Assembly: GCF_902499335.1 (NCBI RefSeq)
Contig: NZ_CABVQK010000005.1
Span: forward strand, 248,001-312,000
Direction of reading: 5' to 3'
DNA length: 64,000 bases
Source of the DNA: Burkholderia lata
Lineage (GTDB): Bacteria; Pseudomonadota; Gammaproteobacteria; Burkholderiales; Burkholderiaceae
How positions within the stretch are numbered: position 1 is the stretch's first letter; each line of letters begins with the position of its first letter. A program made the translations under genes and the position numbers. Below, piece by piece: positions 63,101 through 64,000 of this stretch. The notes under the pieces were generated by a model. The model was not told the DNA's origin. It saw only the letters and a program-made list of their open reading frames with translations, and ran no database searches.

Positions 63101-64000
63101 CAACCCGCCCGCGGCCAGCGCGTCGAGCGCCGTGTCGCGCGACTCGGCGATCACGAAGGCACGGCACGCGTGGTCCTGTCTGGCGGCCTGCAGCGTATGC
63201 GCGACGTCGGCCAGCGCCCATTCCGGGTGGCGGCGCCACGCGGCGGCGAGGCCGTCCGCCGCGCGCCGCAGCCCGTCCGGCGTGGCGGCCGACAGCCGCA
63301 GGCAATGCGCGGCGGCGGCCGTCGGCGCATCCGCCTCGGGCGGCGCGGCTTCCAGGATCACGTGCGCATTGGTCCCGCCGATGCCGAACGAACTGACGGC
63401 CGCGCGGCGCGGCGTGCCGCCGTCCGGCCAGTCGGCCGCTTCCGCCGTGATGCGGAACGCCGCGTCGTCGAGTTCGAGCAGCGGGTTGGGCGTGTCGAAG
63501 TGCAGCGTGCCCGGCACCTTGCCGCGTTCGAGCGCGAGCGCCGCCTTGATCACGCCCGCGAGCCCCGCCGCGCTGTCCAGGTGCCCGACGCTCGTCTTGA
63601 CCGCGCCGAGCAGGCGCGGGGTACGTGCCGGATGCTGTCCGTAGGTGGCCTTCAGCGCGGCCATTTCGATCGGATCGCCGAGCAGCGTGCCGGTGCCGTG
63701 CGTCTCGACATAGCCGACCGACGCGGCGTCCACGCCCGCGTCCGCCAGCGCGGCGCGGATCACCCGTGCCTGGCCCGCGGGGCTCGGCGCGGTGTAGCCG
63801 GCCTTGTCGTGGCCGTCGTTGTTGATCGCGGAGCCCTTGACGACCGCATACACGTGATCGCCGTCGCGGCGCGCAAGATCGAGCCGCTTCAGCACCACCG
63901 CACCCGCGCCGCTGCCCTCGACGGTGCCGCTCGCGGCCGCGTCGAACGCGCGGCAATAGCCGTCCGCGGAAAAGATCCCGCCGGTGCGATGCAGATAGCC
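57140..64000 (-). CDS. Hybrid PKS-NRPS, N-terminus beyond window: KS-AT-ACP-C-A-PCP-E(degenerate)
   Basis: About 2286 residues are visible; the frame is open to the window edge. In transcription order: KS (64000 to about 63350; HGTGT and KTSVGH seen, the active Cys lies outside); AT (about 63060-62100; GHSLGEL and HAFHS, malonyl-type); ACP (about 61900-61720, GGDS); C (about 61640-60330, HHIVVDG); A (about 60290-58720, TSGSTG, NAYGLTES); PCP (about 58690-58500, GGDS); and a terminal epimerase-like domain (about 58480-57150). The A code reads about D-V-E-L-V-G-A-I-T-K, which I cannot assign. In the last domain HHxxxDG has become HGLVADS (about 58065-58090), removing the catalytic second His. 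There is no thioesterase here, so release is by another protein or an unusual route. Product unknown. Confidence 0.88.
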   Translation of the reverse strand, partial: GYLHRTGGIFSADGYCRAFDAAASGTVEGSGAGAVVLKRLDLARRDGDHVYAVVKGSAINNDGHDKAGYTAPSPAGQARVIRAALADAGVDAASVGYVETHGTGTLLGDPIEMAALKATYGQHPARTPRLLGAVKTSVGHLDSAAGLAGVIKAALALERGKVPGTLHFDTPNPLLELDDAAFRITAEAADWPDGGTPRRAAVSSFGIGGTNAHVILEAAPPEADAPTAAAAHCLRLSAATPDGLRRAADGLAAAWRRHPEWALADVAHTLQAARQDHACRAFVIAESRDTALDALAAGGLLATGDAPHARPVIFLFTGQGAQAAGMARDLHRENPVFRAALDEVCGRFAGAAGLALEPYLLGEASTTDTALVQPLLFAYEYALYQAWAALGVTPDYLIGHSLGELVAACCAGVFSLDEAVGLVAARAAAMQAQPAGAMLSVSISEDELAAQLPPTLAIAAVNGPLQCVVSGPVDAVDVFAAHLRNAGVAHAQLASSHAFHSTMMTDAAARVQAQAATMTLRAPRIPMISNLDGTLLDAQRATDPAYWAAHVLGTVRFSAGVRTLAALGDALWVEIGPRDVLAALVRGHRCAPADAVLASFTERTPRTMATLLAGYGRLWAKGARLTRRDAYAGERRKRLPLPGYPFERTRHWLPAQQGGRIERAQPEAPAVASVAAPVAVDIPRAAPVETDDVRHALTRIWTECLGHERIAPTDDFFELGGDSLLAGRVLTRIHERLNTELTLEAFFSAPTIDGLASAIRVQAEPAQPAMRVATTPDGLPAAGSRRAPMSFQQRRLWTLERLGMGGSVFHLPQCLHLHGDVDRAALHAALAGLVARRPVLRTSFHEGPDGGGEQHVHADAAVALSIHAYAGDTDDALRAFVAQHRDALRAEPFDLARPPLFRARLLELGPRRACLLMSFHHIVVDGWSFRLIAQDLASLYGAASQGRAPDAAPPAWDYADYSEEQAARFAAGHYAAHEAFWAHLDGAPVLDLGGDRRRARTPGRLAHSGRVAVDAGRAGQVDALARRLRTTPYVVFLSAFLLMLSRRTGQRDLVVGSPVANRASSRTEGLVGFFVNLLALRVAFPAASSNRAWIERVRDCVLAAHAHQDYPFEKLVERFAGPRDTSLTPLFQVVFSMQEAPVRNVRIGALDVAFEDTPETETEYDLTMNLHRDGAGYGGVLLTRDGALERGEADEVVEQFQAALDLLLTLPDDAPLGDAGVLSAAQRQAWQAASGTAGAPARAASDLVSLLSGTLTAGNAAPAVATAHETLSYGALRARVDRVAGALHARGVRTGDRVALCLPMGLDALVALLGVLRAGATYLPLDPAAPAARQHAILSQAAPVLLVHDATAAPPAWPGCTAIAFAALGDAPAGALPACIDPQQAAYTLFTSGSTGVPKGVDVSHRAVAHKIQALCAAYRMTADDRVVQFSSLVFDVSIEEIFTTLSAGACLLLLDRAAWPTLGAFSGLLDAQRATVLNLPASFWREWVRAIRLGEAALPARLRLVVTGSETVPLAAVQAWRAVTGGRVALMNAYGLTESVITSVVHDVPADARPDERDVPIGAPLPGTTAYVLDAHLQPVPPLCRGELYLGGSALASGYPGRPGQTAAAFLPDPFAGQPGARMYRTGDLVRRDADGALVYLGRSDRQIKVRGVRVDLAEVEALLLEQDGVREAAVRLSSGPDALAPRLEAFIVVDPDASGAPATPRDAARERLRALRRVAPAHLVPHALAIVPSLPKTSGDKIDRQWVSAAVLPDEAADGDETPPLRALLAVLRDVLRLERIGRDDNYFGLGGDSILVLRAVAQLNRAGWTVDPQDFFATPTLADLADCLRPLAVRPEADDASGFPLTPYQRRVLQRPHAHHWNRSLLVQAAQPLDADALRAAFRSLLDAHPGLRCVFDADALPGRIAPPDADAVQRCFSSHDLGTADDAACFIAAHGTTLQQGFDLAHGPLVRIAHYRCGAAGDRLLLVVHGLVADSHGWAVLLDDLANAYAAHANGRTPALAAPTLAYPAYLRALDARIAAAREAGETAAYFAPMAANVALPRDRHAEPGDNSEASQQVVRDRLTGDAARQMLAVVPQRLRVKAATVAIAAAARALTDWAGGAVVADLGRHGRDWLDDGPAVERAVGCFVCDVPLLLPHHAGAPSVAALRGWEAALAALPPAALGGADVPPPAGVDPDAWRRCVQPQVSVDFVSAAAARPSAWFSAAPEAVGADRAATDERSHLLNLVCVAGEGELAFECRYSDAVHTRATAERLLRRWREHMEAALAHVADAAVPVVEHDHS

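Overview
This is a high-GC (roughly 68-70 %) window with the look of the Burkholderia cepacia complex. It is filled almost entirely by secondary-metabolite genes. The left three quarters match, in gene order and in predicted chemistry, the occidiofungin/burkholdine (ocf) cluster, which makes antifungal cyclic glyco-lipopeptides. The right fifth is a second, minus-strand PKS-NRPS operon that I cannot link to a known product.

Region 1 (1-45824, all +). A collinear assembly line runs PKS (1-1971, 5' end cut by the window) > luciferase-like monooxygenase/KR/ACP protein (1968-5291) > PKS-aminotransferase-NRPS hybrid (5288-18691) > CmlA-type di-iron beta-hydroxylase (18702-20318) > three NRPSs (20306-24220, 24217-33309, 33397-42915, the last ending in a thioesterase) > family-25 glycosyltransferase (42912-43568) > small unknown protein (43622-44104) > cyclic-peptide ABC exporter (44121-45824). 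Most junctions are ATGA/GTGA-type overlaps, so this is one translationally coupled operon. Read in order, the domains predict a 3-amino-5,6,7-trihydroxy fatty acid, then Ser, D-beta-hydroxy-Tyr(-like), D-Dab, a residue placed as Gly by colinearity, Asn, D-Ser, and a last residue from a module with no adenylation domain. The ring is closed by the TE and a sugar is added. That fits a head-to-tail cyclic octapeptide of the occidiofungin type.

Region 2 (46028-48045). Two paralogous LuxR-type regulators face each other (the ambR1/ambR2 pair of the ocf cluster), with a perfect 15-bp inverted repeat between them.

Region 3 (48046-51434). A 1.3-kb gap contains a distinctly AT-rich stretch. It is followed by a Tat-exported type II cholesterol oxidase and a frameshifted transposase remnant. 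This looks like a junction between two accessory blocks.

Region 4 (51435-64000, all -). The second operon, in transcription order, is KS-AT-ACP-C-A-PCP-E(degenerate) megasynthase (cut by the window end) > second CmlA-type hydroxylase > membrane-anchored serine hydrolase of the beta-lactamase family > GNAT acetyltransferase > MFS exporter > AspH-type Fe(II)/2-oxoglutarate beta-hydroxylase. Two unrelated beta-hydroxylases in one short NRPS operon make this the best candidate for an undescribed pathway in the window.

All A-domain specificity codes and motif positions were read by eye and are approximate. No database search was run.
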